Shown here: piece after piece, positions 43,360 through 51,242 of the stretch
Position numbering within the stretch: the first letter of the stretch is position 1
How the letters are laid out: every line of letters begins with the position of its first letter
Source of the DNA: Tabrizicola flagellatus
Lineage (GTDB): Bacteria; Pseudomonadota; Alphaproteobacteria; Rhodobacterales; Rhodobacteraceae
Assembly: GCF_008271465.1 (NCBI RefSeq)
Contig: NZ_VMDU01000011.1
Coordinates: 34,561 to 98,560 of the forward strand
DNA: 64,000 nucleotides
Direction of reading: 5' to 3'
Position numbers and translations under genes: made by a program
The notes under the pieces: generated by a model
What the model was told of the DNA's origin: nothing
The model's database searches: none
The model's input: only the letters and a program-made list of their open reading frames with translations

Positions 43360-44535
43360 ATGCTCGAAACGCTTCAGCCCCAGCCGCAGGACAAGATCCT
43401 GGCCCTCATCGCCATGTTCCGGGACGACCCCCGGACCACCAAGATCGACCTCGGCGTCGGCGTCTACAAGGATGCGACCGGGCTGACCCCGGTGATGCGC
43501 GCGGTCAAGGCAGCCGAGAAGAAGCTGTGGGAGGTGGAGACCACCAAGACCTACACCGGCCTTGCCGGTGAACCCGCCTACAACGCCGCGCTGGTCAAGT
43601 TGATCCTCGGACCGGGCTACGCCGACCGCGCGGCCTCGGTCGCGACGCCCGGCGGGACGGGCGCGATCCGGCAGGCACTGGAACTGATCCGCATGGCGAA
43701 CCCGAAGGCGCGGGTCTGGATGTCGGCGCCGACCTGGCCGAACCATCCCTCGATCGTGAAATACCTTGGCATGACGGGGGTCGAGTATCGCTACTTCGAC
43801 GTGGCGACTTCGGGCATCGACTTCACGGGCCTGATGGCGGACCTCGAAGGTGTTGGGGCGGGCGACGCGGTCCTCCTCCACGGCTGCTGCCACAACCCGA
43901 CCGGCGCGAACCTTTCGCCCGACCAGTGGGACCAGGTGATCGCGCTTCTGCAACGGAAAGGCGCGGTGCCCTTCGTCGATCTTGCCTACCAGGGTTTCGG
44001 CGACGGTCTGGAAGAGGACGCCGAGGCCACCCGCAAGATCGCCGCAGCCTTCCCCGAGGTGCTGATCGCCGCCTCGTGCAGCAAGAACTTCGGCATCTAC
44101 CGCGAACGCACCGGGATCCTGATCGCGCTGACCTCCCCCGACCGCAAGGCCGTGGTGCAGGGCAACCTGAACTTCCTGAACCGGCAGAACTACAGCTTCC
44201 CGCCCGACCACGGCGCACGGCTGGTGACGATGATCCTCGAGGACCAGGCCTTGACCGCCGACTGGAAGGCGGAACTGGAGGAAGTCCGCCAGAACATGCT
44301 GGGCCTGCGCAGGCAGCTGGCCGATGATCTGCGCCGGGCGACCAACTCCGACCGGTTCGACTTCGTCGCCCACCACCGCGGCATGTTCAGCCGCCTTGGC
44401 CTGACCGAGGCGCAGGTGACCCGACTGCGCGAGGAACACGGCATCTACATGGTCGGCGACAGCCGCATCAACATCGCCGGATTGAACGCAAGGACCGTGC
44501 CCATCCTAGCCGCCGCCATCGCGCAGGTCATCTGA
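43360..44535 (+). CDS. Aromatic amino acid / aspartate aminotransferase (class I)
   Basis: A 391-residue PLP enzyme of the AspC/TyrB type, exchanging amino groups between aromatic or dicarboxylic amino acids and 2-oxo acids. Family landmarks are LGVGVYKDATGLTPVMRAVK, TYTGLAGEPAYNAALV, HGCCHNPTGANLS, VDLAYQGFGDGLEED and the lysine motif SCSKNFGIYRERTG. The C-terminus has MFSRLGLTEAQV then SRINIAGL. Length is normal. It could feed the homogentisate pathway by making 4-hydroxyphenylpyruvate, or supply mercaptopyruvate to SseA next door; neither is shown. Confidence 0.94.
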   Translation: MLETLQPQPQDKILALIAMFRDDPRTTKIDLGVGVYKDATGLTPVMRAVKAAEKKLWEVETTKTYTGLAGEPAYNAALVKLILGPGYADRAASVATPGGTGAIRQALELIRMANPKARVWMSAPTWPNHPSIVKYLGMTGVEYRYFDVATSGIDFTGLMADLEGVGAGDAVLLHGCCHNPTGANLSPDQWDQVIALLQRKGAVPFVDLAYQGFGDGLEEDAEATRKIAAAFPEVLIAASCSKNFGIYRERTGILIALTSPDRKAVVQGNLNFLNRQNYSFPPDHGARLVTMILEDQALTADWKAELEEVRQNMLGLRRQLADDLRRATNSDRFDFVAHHRGMFSRLGLTEAQVTRLREEHGIYMVGDSRINIAGLNARTVPILAAAIAQVI

Positions 44536-44540
44536 GCTTC

Positions 44541-45416
44541 ATGCTGGCCGTCGTCCTGTCCCTTGCAGCGGCGGCGGCCTTTGCCGCCTCGGCCATGTTC
44601 ATCGACAGCGTCTCGGGGCGGGTCGGCCCGTTGCAGCTGTCGCGCTGGCAGATGGGGCTGGCCTTCCTGATGACCGCCGCCATCGTGGCCGTCACCGGCG
44701 GCTGGCGGACGCTGGACCTGGCGATGATCCTGTGGCTGACCGCCTCTTCCGCCGCGGGCATCATGATCGGCTCGCTGACCTATATCGCGACGATCCAGTA
44801 TACCGGCCCGCGCATCTCGGCCCTTCTGTTCACCACCGCCTCGCCATTTGCGCTCGCCCTCGGCTTCGGCTTCCGGGGCGAGACCGTCTCCCTGACCCAG
44901 GCCGCCGGGGTGGGCCTGATCGTGACCGGGATCGCGCTGGCCGTCATGGGCCCAAGGCAGGACGAGGGCGCACGAACCCCGAAGCCCCTCTGGATCGGGA
45001 TTTCGCTTGGCCTGCTGACTTCCTTCGCGCAGGCGCTGGGAAGTCTCCTGGCCCGCCCGGCGATGCTGGCCGGCGCCGATCCCGTGGCCGCGATGGGGGT
45101 GCGTTCGGGAACCGGGGCATTGTTCTTCATCGCCCTTCTCGCCCTTCCCGCCCTGCGCCCGGTCGCCCTGCCCTCGCGCGGGGAAGTCCGGCAGATCGGG
45201 CTCTCGGCGCTGGCCGGCATGGTCGTCGGCATGTCCTTCCTCATGGCGGCGCTTGCCCGCGGAGACGTAGGGATCGTCACCACCCTGTCCTCGACCACGC
45301 CGATCCTGATCCTGCCAATGGTCTGGGCCGTCTATCGCCGCCTGCCGGGACCGTTGGCATGGGTGGGGGCGGCATTGGCTGTGGCGGGAACGGCGCTGAT
45401 CGCCCGGCCGGGGTGA
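44541..45416 (+). CDS. EamA/DMT-family transporter
   Basis: A 291-residue inner-membrane carrier with ten hydrophobic segments in two EamA repeats (RWQMGLAFLMTAAIVAV; IMIGSLTYIATIQYTGPRIS; then LSALAGMVVGMSFLMAALAR and STTPILILPMVWAVY). Family members export amino acids or other metabolites. It starts 5 bases after the aminotransferase stop and is likely co-transcribed, hinting at export of an amino acid or keto acid. One of three unrelated-looking DMT genes in this window. Confidence 0.9.
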   Translation: MLAVVLSLAAAAAFAASAMFIDSVSGRVGPLQLSRWQMGLAFLMTAAIVAVTGGWRTLDLAMILWLTASSAAGIMIGSLTYIATIQYTGPRISALLFTTASPFALALGFGFRGETVSLTQAAGVGLIVTGIALAVMGPRQDEGARTPKPLWIGISLGLLTSFAQALGSLLARPAMLAGADPVAAMGVRSGTGALFFIALLALPALRPVALPSRGEVRQIGLSALAGMVVGMSFLMAALARGDVGIVTTLSSTTPILILPMVWAVYRRLPGPLAWVGAALAVAGTALIARPG

Positions 45417-45527
45417 CGGCTGGCAACGGTTACGGGGCCGTTTGGCCGCATTTTCTCCGTTCTTTTTGCCGAATCTTAGGCTAAACCGCACAGCGTTCGT
45501 GAAGATCCGGGTAATCAGGGCACAGGC

Positions 45528-46604
45528 ATGCCGACGACATTCAACGTCTTCCAGCTGGGCGTCCAGCCCAGCATCGACCCGAACGAGGGCAACCAGGTGG
45601 CCGAGAACGCCGGCGCTCTGGTCGGGCTGACCTTCGGCGCGCCGGGTTCGCCGCTGCTCAACACCGCGGCGGTGTTCTCGCCGGGCGCATTCGCGGGCGG
45701 AACGGCCAACGCCTACGACATGAACAACAGCCTGTCGAACGACACCTTCCGCATCAACGGGGGTCCGCTGCAGACCTTTGACGGAACCGCGATCTACAAC
45801 GCAACCGTCACATACCTGGACGGCACGACAGCCACGATCACGGCCGTCATCTTCCAGGACACGGCCGGGAATACCTACTGGGCACCGGAAATCCTGGCCA
45901 ACCCCGACCAGACCGCGATGGAGGCAAAGCCGATCCGGTCGCTGACGCTAGACAGCGTGAACGGCAGCACCTTCTCGGGGTTGAACGCGGACCGGCAGCC
46001 CTGGAACTACCTGATCTGCTATGTGCGGGGCACCCATATCCTGACCCCTGCGGGCGAGGTCCGGGTCGAGGATCTGCGCCCGGGCGATCTGGTCGTCACC
46101 CGCGACAACGGCCCCCAGCCGATCCGCTGGATCGGATGCAGCACGGCCCCGGCGCAAGGCAAGTTGGCGCCGATCCGGATCGCGCGCGGTGCGCTGGGGC
46201 GCGGGCTGCCGCATCGCGACCTGATGGTCTCGCGCCAGCACCGGATGCTCTTGCGCAGCCCGGTCGTGGAACGCATGTTCGGCTCGCCCGAGGTTCTGGT
46301 GCCGGCGGTCAAGCTTCTGAGCCTCCTGGGCGTCGGACAGGTCGCCTCCCGCGATACGGTGGACTATTTCCACCTGCTGACCGACCGGCACGAGATCATC
46401 TTTGCCGAAGGCGCCCCCAGCGAGACGCTGCTGACCGGCCCCGGTGCGCGCCAGGCCATCGGCCCCGAGGGGGTGGAAGAGATCGAGACGCTGTTCCCCG
46501 GTCTGATCGATGCGGTCAGAACGCCCGCCTGCAAGGTGGTCCACGACGCGCGGGTAGAGCGGCTGATCGAACGTCACGCGAAACACCACAAGAGCTTTGT
46601 CTAG
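45528..46604 (+). CDS. Hint-domain protein, probably secreted
   Basis: A 358-residue protein. Residues 1-160 are Asn/Gly/Thr-rich without charge clusters and no Sec signal peptide. A Hint (Hedgehog/intein) domain begins at Cys164 (ICYVRGTHILTPAGEVRVED, then LRPGDLVVTRDNGPQPIRW) and includes a later His in MVSRQHRMLLRSP. This is the common Rhodobacterales Hint_2 arrangement. As no C-terminal extein follows, the domain probably cleaves or processes its N-terminal partner. Such proteins are often type I secretion substrates, and a matching ABC/HlyD pair lies 9 kb away, but no RTX repeat is visible. Confidence 0.85.
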   Translation: MPTTFNVFQLGVQPSIDPNEGNQVAENAGALVGLTFGAPGSPLLNTAAVFSPGAFAGGTANAYDMNNSLSNDTFRINGGPLQTFDGTAIYNATVTYLDGTTATITAVIFQDTAGNTYWAPEILANPDQTAMEAKPIRSLTLDSVNGSTFSGLNADRQPWNYLICYVRGTHILTPAGEVRVEDLRPGDLVVTRDNGPQPIRWIGCSTAPAQGKLAPIRIARGALGRGLPHRDLMVSRQHRMLLRSPVVERMFGSPEVLVPAVKLLSLLGVGQVASRDTVDYFHLLTDRHEIIFAEGAPSETLLTGPGARQAIGPEGVEEIETLFPGLIDAVRTPACKVVHDARVERLIERHAKHHKSFV

Positions 46605-46687
46605 CCAGACGTGCCGTTTGGCCCGATAACGGACCTGGCGCCACCGCAGGGCGGCATGGCTCCGGCAGCGGGGGTCAGGGGGCAAGG

Positions 46688-48007
46688 ATGGCGAAGGCGG
46701 CAAGGCGGATCACGGCCGAAGAGGCGGCGGCGCTGGTGCGATCGGGCATGTGGCTCGACTACGGCGCGGTGCTGGGCCAGCCGGATGCCTTCGACGAGGC
46801 GCTGGCCGCGCGGCTGGGTCAGGTGACGGACCTGCGCTTCCGCTCGGTCCTGACCGCCCGCCCTCGCGCCGTCCTGGAGGCCGACCCCGAGGGGAAGCAT
46901 ATCCACTGGTTCTCAACCCATTTCTCGGGCTACGACCGCCGAAAGCACGATGCGGGGATGGCGCATTACCTGCCGGTGAACCTGGGCGAGGTGCCCGACT
47001 ACTATCGCCGCTTCATCGACCCGCCGGACATCGCGGTCTTCAAGACCGCGCCGATGGACGAGAAGGGCTACTTCAACTTCGGCCCCAACACGCTGTGGAT
47101 GCGGGCGCTCGTCGAACGCGGCAAGGTGGTGATCGTCGAGGAGACGCCGACGCTTCCCTATGTAATGGGCGAAGGGACCGGGGTGCATGTGTCCGAGGTG
47201 GACTACATCATCCCCGGTTTCGACCGGCCGATGGCCGAGCTTCCGAAGCCCCCCGCGACCGAGGTGGACAAGGCCGTCGCCCGCCTTATCGCGGCCGAGG
47301 TCGAGGACGGGTCCTGCCTGCAGATCGGGATCGGCGGGATGCCGAACGCGGTCTGTTCGCTGCTGGCGGAAAGCCCGGTCAAGGACCTGGGCATCCACAC
47401 CGAGATGATGACGGACGGGATTGTGGACCTGTATCGGGCGGGACGGGTGACGGGGGCGAGAAAGCAGCTGAACCCGGGGAAGATGGTCTGCACCTTCGCG
47501 CTGGGGGCGCAGTACCTGTACGACTTCATCGACCGGAACCCGGAGGTGGAGTTCCATCCGGTCGACTACACCAACCTTCCCCACAACATCATGCGGAACG
47601 ACCGGGTGGTGTCGATCAACAACACCACCCAGATCGACCTTCAGGGCCAGGCTGCATCCGAGACGGACGGGTTCCGGCATATCTCGGGCACCGGGGGGCA
47701 GTTGCAGTTCGTGCGGGGGGCCTACGGGTCGAAGGGCGGGAAAAGCTTCATGTGCCTGGCGTCCACCTACGAGAAGAAGGGGGAGCGGAAGAGCCGGATC
47801 GTGACGGCGCTGACGCGGGGCAACGTGGTGACGACGCCCCGGACGGACATGATGTATGTGGTGACGGAATACGGGATGGTGAACCTCAAGGGGCGGTCGA
47901 TTGCCGAGCGCGCGAGGTTGCTCATCTCCATTGCCCACCCGGATTTCCGCGAGGAGCTGGAGCGGGACGCCCACGAGCACCGGCTGATCCCGCGGGGGTT
48001 CTTCTGA
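46688..48007 (+). CDS. Acetyl-CoA hydrolase/transferase family CoA-transferase
   Basis: A 439-residue class I CoA-transferase-fold enzyme of the 4-hydroxybutyrate/acetate CoA-transferase group. The catalytic Glu239 lies in GIHTEMMTDGIVDLY. Other landmarks are PMDEKGYFNFGPN, ISTAxx-type segment LQIGIGGMPNAV and the C-terminal VVTEYGMVNLKGRSIAERA. It moves CoA between acyl-CoA and a carboxylate, possibly acetate, propionate or butyrate. ATG 46688 follows a short GGGGGCAAGG site. It does not overlap neighbours; a 15-bp palindrome sits just after the stop. Confidence 0.92.
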   Translation: MAKAARRITAEEAAALVRSGMWLDYGAVLGQPDAFDEALAARLGQVTDLRFRSVLTARPRAVLEADPEGKHIHWFSTHFSGYDRRKHDAGMAHYLPVNLGEVPDYYRRFIDPPDIAVFKTAPMDEKGYFNFGPNTLWMRALVERGKVVIVEETPTLPYVMGEGTGVHVSEVDYIIPGFDRPMAELPKPPATEVDKAVARLIAAEVEDGSCLQIGIGGMPNAVCSLLAESPVKDLGIHTEMMTDGIVDLYRAGRVTGARKQLNPGKMVCTFALGAQYLYDFIDRNPEVEFHPVDYTNLPHNIMRNDRVVSINNTTQIDLQGQAASETDGFRHISGTGGQLQFVRGAYGSKGGKSFMCLASTYEKKGERKSRIVTALTRGNVVTTPRTDMMYVVTEYGMVNLKGRSIAERARLLISIAHPDFREELERDAHEHRLIPRGFF

Positions 48008-48010
48008 GGG

Positions 48011-48025
48011 TGTCCACGGTGGACA
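48011..48025. repeat. Perfect 15-bp palindrome after the CoA-transferase gene
   Basis: TGTCCAC-G-GTGGACA, 3 bases after the stop codon. It could be the stem of a terminator or a binding site. No other copy was noticed in this window. Confidence 0.5.
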
Positions 48026-48096
48026 AACGGCGGAACGTCAATCGAATCATTGGCTTGGCGTTTTCCGTCAGGGATTTCTTAACCCCAGCCCACGGA

Positions 48097-48162
48097 CCTC
48101 CTCGTGCGCCTTCGGCTTCTCGTCGGCGGGACGTGGCGAGGAGTGACGAAGTCATCGACGAG
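48097..48162. repeat. Palindromic element copy C
   Basis: The arm CCTCCTCGTGCGCCTTCGGC... is followed by about 13 bases of spacer and the arm GGCGAGGAGTGACGAAGTCA... ending ATCGACGAG. Apart from the spacer it is nearly identical to the reverse complement of copy B. It lies between convergent genes. Confidence 0.8.
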
Positions 48163-48163
48163 C

Positions 48164-48212
48164 GGCGGCAGCGCGGGGGGCGCGGCGAGGATCGGTCTGC
48201 GCCGCTGCCGCC
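48164..48212. terminator. Long-loop inverted repeat between convergent genes
   Basis: GGCGGCAGCG (48164-48173) pairs exactly with CGCTGCCGCC (48203-48212) over a 29-base loop. It abuts the stop codon of the leftward DMT gene and may help terminate transcription from both sides. Confidence 0.4.
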
Positions 48213-49076
48213 TCAGCGGCTGGCCCGCCAGGCGGACAGGAGCCCCGCCGCCGCGATCAGACCCATGCCCGCAAAGCCCGGGGCATCGGGCAGCTGGCGG
48301 AACACCAGCCAGCCGAGGATCGTGGCAAAGGCGATGTGCATGTAGTTGACGGGGGCGAGCGTCGAGGCCGGAGCCTCGCGGTAGGCCGAGGTGAACAGGA
48401 GATGCCCGACCGTCGCGCACCCGGCATAGCCGAGGATCATCAGCGCATCCCCGGCCACCGGCCATGCCGGGACGCCCAGGACCAGCATCAGCCCGACCGA
48501 CAGCACCGACCCCACGGCCGCAGTGTGGAACAGAAGCGCCATGGTGGTCTCGGTCCGGGTCAGGATGCGGGTCAGCAGGTGATAGCCGGTCCCAAGCAGC
48601 GCATTCAGCAGGCAGAGGGCCACCCCCCAGGGATCGAGTCCGCCACCTGGGCGCGCGATCATCAGCACTCCGGCAAAGCCGAGGCTGGCGCAGACCCAGC
48701 CCAGCGCGCTGACCCTTTCGCCCAGGACCGGGCCGGAGGCGATCATGAGCAGGACCGGGGTGATGTAGATGATCGCGACTGTCTCGGCCACCGGCATCAC
48801 CCGCAGCGCCAGAAGCATGGTGACGGTGGCCAGCGCGAGGCACAGACCGCGCACCAGCACCAGGCCGCCGCGCCGCACCCGCCAGACCGCGCTGCGGTGG
48901 CGCGGCCACATGGTGACGAGGACGAGAATCAGGTTGATGACATAGCGCGCGGCCAGGATCAGCGGCGCGGCATAGAGCATCGCCAGATGCTTGCCCAGCG
49001 TGTCGCCCACCGCGAACAGCAAGGTCGCGGCGATCACCAGCGCCACGCCTTTCAGCGGATTGCCTTCGGGGTGCAT
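48213..49076 (-). CDS. EamA/DMT-family transporter
   Basis: A 287-residue inner-membrane carrier with ten hydrophobic segments in two EamA halves (ALVIAATLLFAVGDTLGKHL; MPVAETVAIIYITPVLLMIA; then LFTSAYREAPASTLAPVNYM and FATILGWLVFRQLPD). The sequence around APVNYMHIAFATILGWL is typical of alphaproteobacterial members. The start follows an AGGAG site. Substrate unknown. It stands alone between a repeat-rich convergent gap and the amtB gene. Confidence 0.92.
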   Translation of the reverse strand: MHPEGNPLKGVALVIAATLLFAVGDTLGKHLAMLYAAPLILAARYVINLILVLVTMWPRHRSAVWRVRRGGLVLVRGLCLALATVTMLLALRVMPVAETVAIIYITPVLLMIASGPVLGERVSALGWVCASLGFAGVLMIARPGGGLDPWGVALCLLNALLGTGYHLLTRILTRTETTMALLFHTAAVGSVLSVGLMLVLGVPAWPVAGDALMILGYAGCATVGHLLFTSAYREAPASTLAPVNYMHIAFATILGWLVFRQLPDAPGFAGMGLIAAAGLLSAWRASR

Positions 49077-49230
49077 TGTCTCTCCTGGGTCTGGCGGACC
49101 CTAGACGCAGGCGGCAGCGGGGGGAAGGGCGGCGCAGCAAGGGAAACGGCCCGCAGGGGGAGGTCCTGCGGGCCGTCGTCGTCTCGGTGGCGGACAGGGA
49201 GGGAGGAATGTCCGCCGCCGGGTCGTCCGC

Positions 49231-50598
49231 TTACGAGTGGTAGGCCTGTTCGCCGTGGCTGGTGAGGTCGAGGCCCTGACGCTCGGTGTCGTTGTCCACG
49301 CGCAGGCCCATGGTCATGTCCACCAGCTTGAAGGCGATGAAGGACACGACGCCCGACCAGACGATGGTGATCAGCACGCCCTCGATCTGGATCCAGAGCT
49401 GGGCCATCATCGCGTAGTCGTCGCCCTTCACCCCGCCGAAGGCGGCGGCCGAGAAGACGCCGGTCAGCACCGCGCCGACGATCCCGGCGACGCCGTGGAT
49501 GCCGAACACGTCCAGGCTGTCGTCATATTTCAGCTTCAGCTTCACCACGGTGACGAAGAAGTAGCTGGCCAGCGTGGCAAGCACGCCGAGGAGGATCGCG
49601 CCCATCGGGCCGATGGTGCCGCAGGCGGGGGTAATGGCGACAAGGCCGGTCACCATGCCCGAGGCCGCGCCCAGCATCGAGGCCTTCCCACGGGTCATGC
49701 CTTCGATCGCGCACCAGGCCAGCGTCGCGGCCGCGGTGCAGATGAAGGTGTTGATCATGGCGAGCGTGGCACCACCGTTGGCCTCGAGGTTCGAACCGAC
49801 GTTGAAGCCGAACCAGCCGACCCACAGCATCGAGGCGCCGATCATGGTCATGACCATCGAGTGCGGCGCCATGTTGTCCTTGCCGTAGCCGAGGCGCGGG
49901 CCGATCACGAGCGCACCGACCAGCGCCGCGATCCCGGCGTTGATGTGGACCACGGTGCCGCCGGCAAAGTCGATGGCGCCCTTGCCGAACAGATAGCCAT
50001 TCGCATCCCAGACCATGTGCGCGATCGGGAAGTAGGAGAAGGTGCCCCAGAGGACCGAGAATGCCAGGACCGACTTGAACTTCACCCGTTCCGCGAAGGC
50101 GCCGATCACGAGCGCCGGCGTGATCGCGGCAAAGGTCATCTGGAAGGCGATGAACAGGTATTCCGGGATGACGTAGCCCGCGCTGAAGGTCGCGGCCATG
50201 CTGTCGGCGGTCACACCCGACAGGAACAGCTTCCCGGTGCCTCCCCACCAGGGCGAGGTCGAGCCGCCGAAGGCGAAGGAATAGCCGTAGATCACCCACA
50301 CCAGCATCATCACGCAGGCGATGGCCGTGGTCTGCATCAGGACCGACAGCATGTTCTTCTGCCGCACCAGACCGCCGTAGAACAGCGCGAGGCCCGGGAT
50401 GGTCATGAACAGGACGAGGACGGTCGACATCATCATCCAGCTGACGTCGCCCTTGTCCATCACCGGGACGACTTCGGCGGCGACCTCGGCGGCGGCTTCG
50501 GTCGCCTCGGCCGTGGCCTCCTGCGCCCAGGCGGGCAGGCTGGCCAGAAGGGCGGCAGACAGCGCGCCGAGGCCTGCGAATTTCGATTGCATCTTCAT
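49231..50598 (-). CDS. amtB: Ammonium transporter
   Basis: A 455-residue trimeric inner-membrane ammonium channel. The N-terminus carries a signal-like segment (ALSAALLASLPAWAQ), then an Ala/Glu-rich linker and the first transmembrane helix (MMMSTVLVLFMTIPGLALFY). Family signatures include FAGGTVVHINAGIAALVGAL with one pore His, and DDSLDVFGIHGVAGIVGAVL with the other. ATG 50598 is chosen, but 50592 is also possible. It lies 28 bases after glnK and the two form the usual nitrogen-regulated operon, in which GlnK plugs the channel when nitrogen is plentiful. Confidence 0.96.
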   Translation of the reverse strand: MKMQSKFAGLGALSAALLASLPAWAQEATAEATEAAAEVAAEVVPVMDKGDVSWMMMSTVLVLFMTIPGLALFYGGLVRQKNMLSVLMQTTAIACVMMLVWVIYGYSFAFGGSTSPWWGGTGKLFLSGVTADSMAATFSAGYVIPEYLFIAFQMTFAAITPALVIGAFAERVKFKSVLAFSVLWGTFSYFPIAHMVWDANGYLFGKGAIDFAGGTVVHINAGIAALVGALVIGPRLGYGKDNMAPHSMVMTMIGASMLWVGWFGFNVGSNLEANGGATLAMINTFICTAAATLAWCAIEGMTRGKASMLGAASGMVTGLVAITPACGTIGPMGAILLGVLATLASYFFVTVVKLKLKYDDSLDVFGIHGVAGIVGAVLTGVFSAAAFGGVKGDDYAMMAQLWIQIEGVLITIVWSGVVSFIAFKLVDMTMGLRVDNDTERQGLDLTSHGEQAYHS

Positions 50599-50626
50599 GT
50601 CAGGTGTTTCCCCTTTTCCCCGCCGA

Positions 50627-50965
50627 TCACAGCGCGTCGTCATCGGTTTCGCCGGTGCGCACCCGCACGGCATGTTCAACGTCCAGGACGAAGATCTTTC
50701 CGTCGCCGATCTTGTCGGTCTTCGCCGTCTTCTGGATGGTGGCCACCACCTGGTCGGCCAGCGCGTCCGAGACCACGATCTCCAGCCGGACCTTCGGCAC
50801 GAAGTTCACGGCATATTCCGCCCCTCGGTAGATCTCGGTGTGGCCGGACTGGCTGCCGAACCCCTTGATCTCGGTCACCATCATCCCGCGCACGCCGATG
50901 GCGGTCAGCGCCTCGCGGACCTCCTCGAGCTTGAACGGCTTGATTGCTGCAATGATGAGCTTCAC
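50627..50965 (-). CDS. glnK: Nitrogen regulatory protein P-II
   Basis: A 112-residue trimeric signalling protein, exactly the family length. The uridylylation site is Tyr51 in the T-loop (HTEIYRGAEYAVNF), and the C-terminal signature is KTDKIGDGKIFVLDVEHAVR. The start is GTG at 50965 (read as Met, MKLIIAAIKPFKLEEVREAL), with a GAGGGGAAG site upstream. The first gene of glnK-amtB; it senses 2-oxoglutarate and ATP/ADP and gates AmtB. NtrC-like sites lie upstream. Confidence 0.96.
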   Translation of the reverse strand: MKLIIAAIKPFKLEEVREALTAIGVRGMMVTEIKGFGSQSGHTEIYRGAEYAVNFVPKVRLEIVVSDALADQVVATIQKTAKTDKIGDGKIFVLDVEHAVRVRTGETDDDAL

Positions 50966-51086
50966 GTTCTTCCCCTCTGTCTGTTGCAGGCACCCAGGGG
51001 TGGGACCTTCACCGGTCATCAGGCAGGGGAATGCTGCGTGCGCACAAGAAACAGCCGAGGATGAGAAGCCGCGTTCCGGGCCTGGG

Positions 51087-51130
51087 TGCACAATTTTTGC
51101 ACTTGTCTGGATAGATGCACAATTATTGGG
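51087..51130 (-). promoter_or_regulatory. NtrC-like sites upstream of glnK-amtB
   Basis: TGCACAATTTTTGCA (51087-51101) is a near-perfect dyad, and a related TGCACAATTATTGGG begins at 51116. NtrC sites have a TGCAC...GTGCA core. The region is markedly AT-rich. I found no convincing sigma-54 -24/-12 element, which would fit the Rhodobacter case where NtrC can work with the housekeeping sigma factor. Confidence 0.5.
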
Positions 51131-51242
51131 CGGCGACGGAATGCGAATCGTGGCTTGCCCGACTTCGCATTCCGGCAAATCCGGGATAATGTGCCGGTCA
51201 AACGGGCCGGAACGGCCAAAGGTAACGATTGGCAGAGCAGGC

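Noticed and set aside
45991..46604. Hint domain as an intein interrupting a host gene
   Set aside because: The domain ends at the protein C-terminus with no C-extein and no split enzyme motifs, so it is a Hint-type protein rather than an intein insertion.
50966..51086. Sigma-54 promoter for glnK
   Set aside because: I looked for TGGCAC-N5-TTGC on the minus strand and saw no acceptable match with correct spacing.
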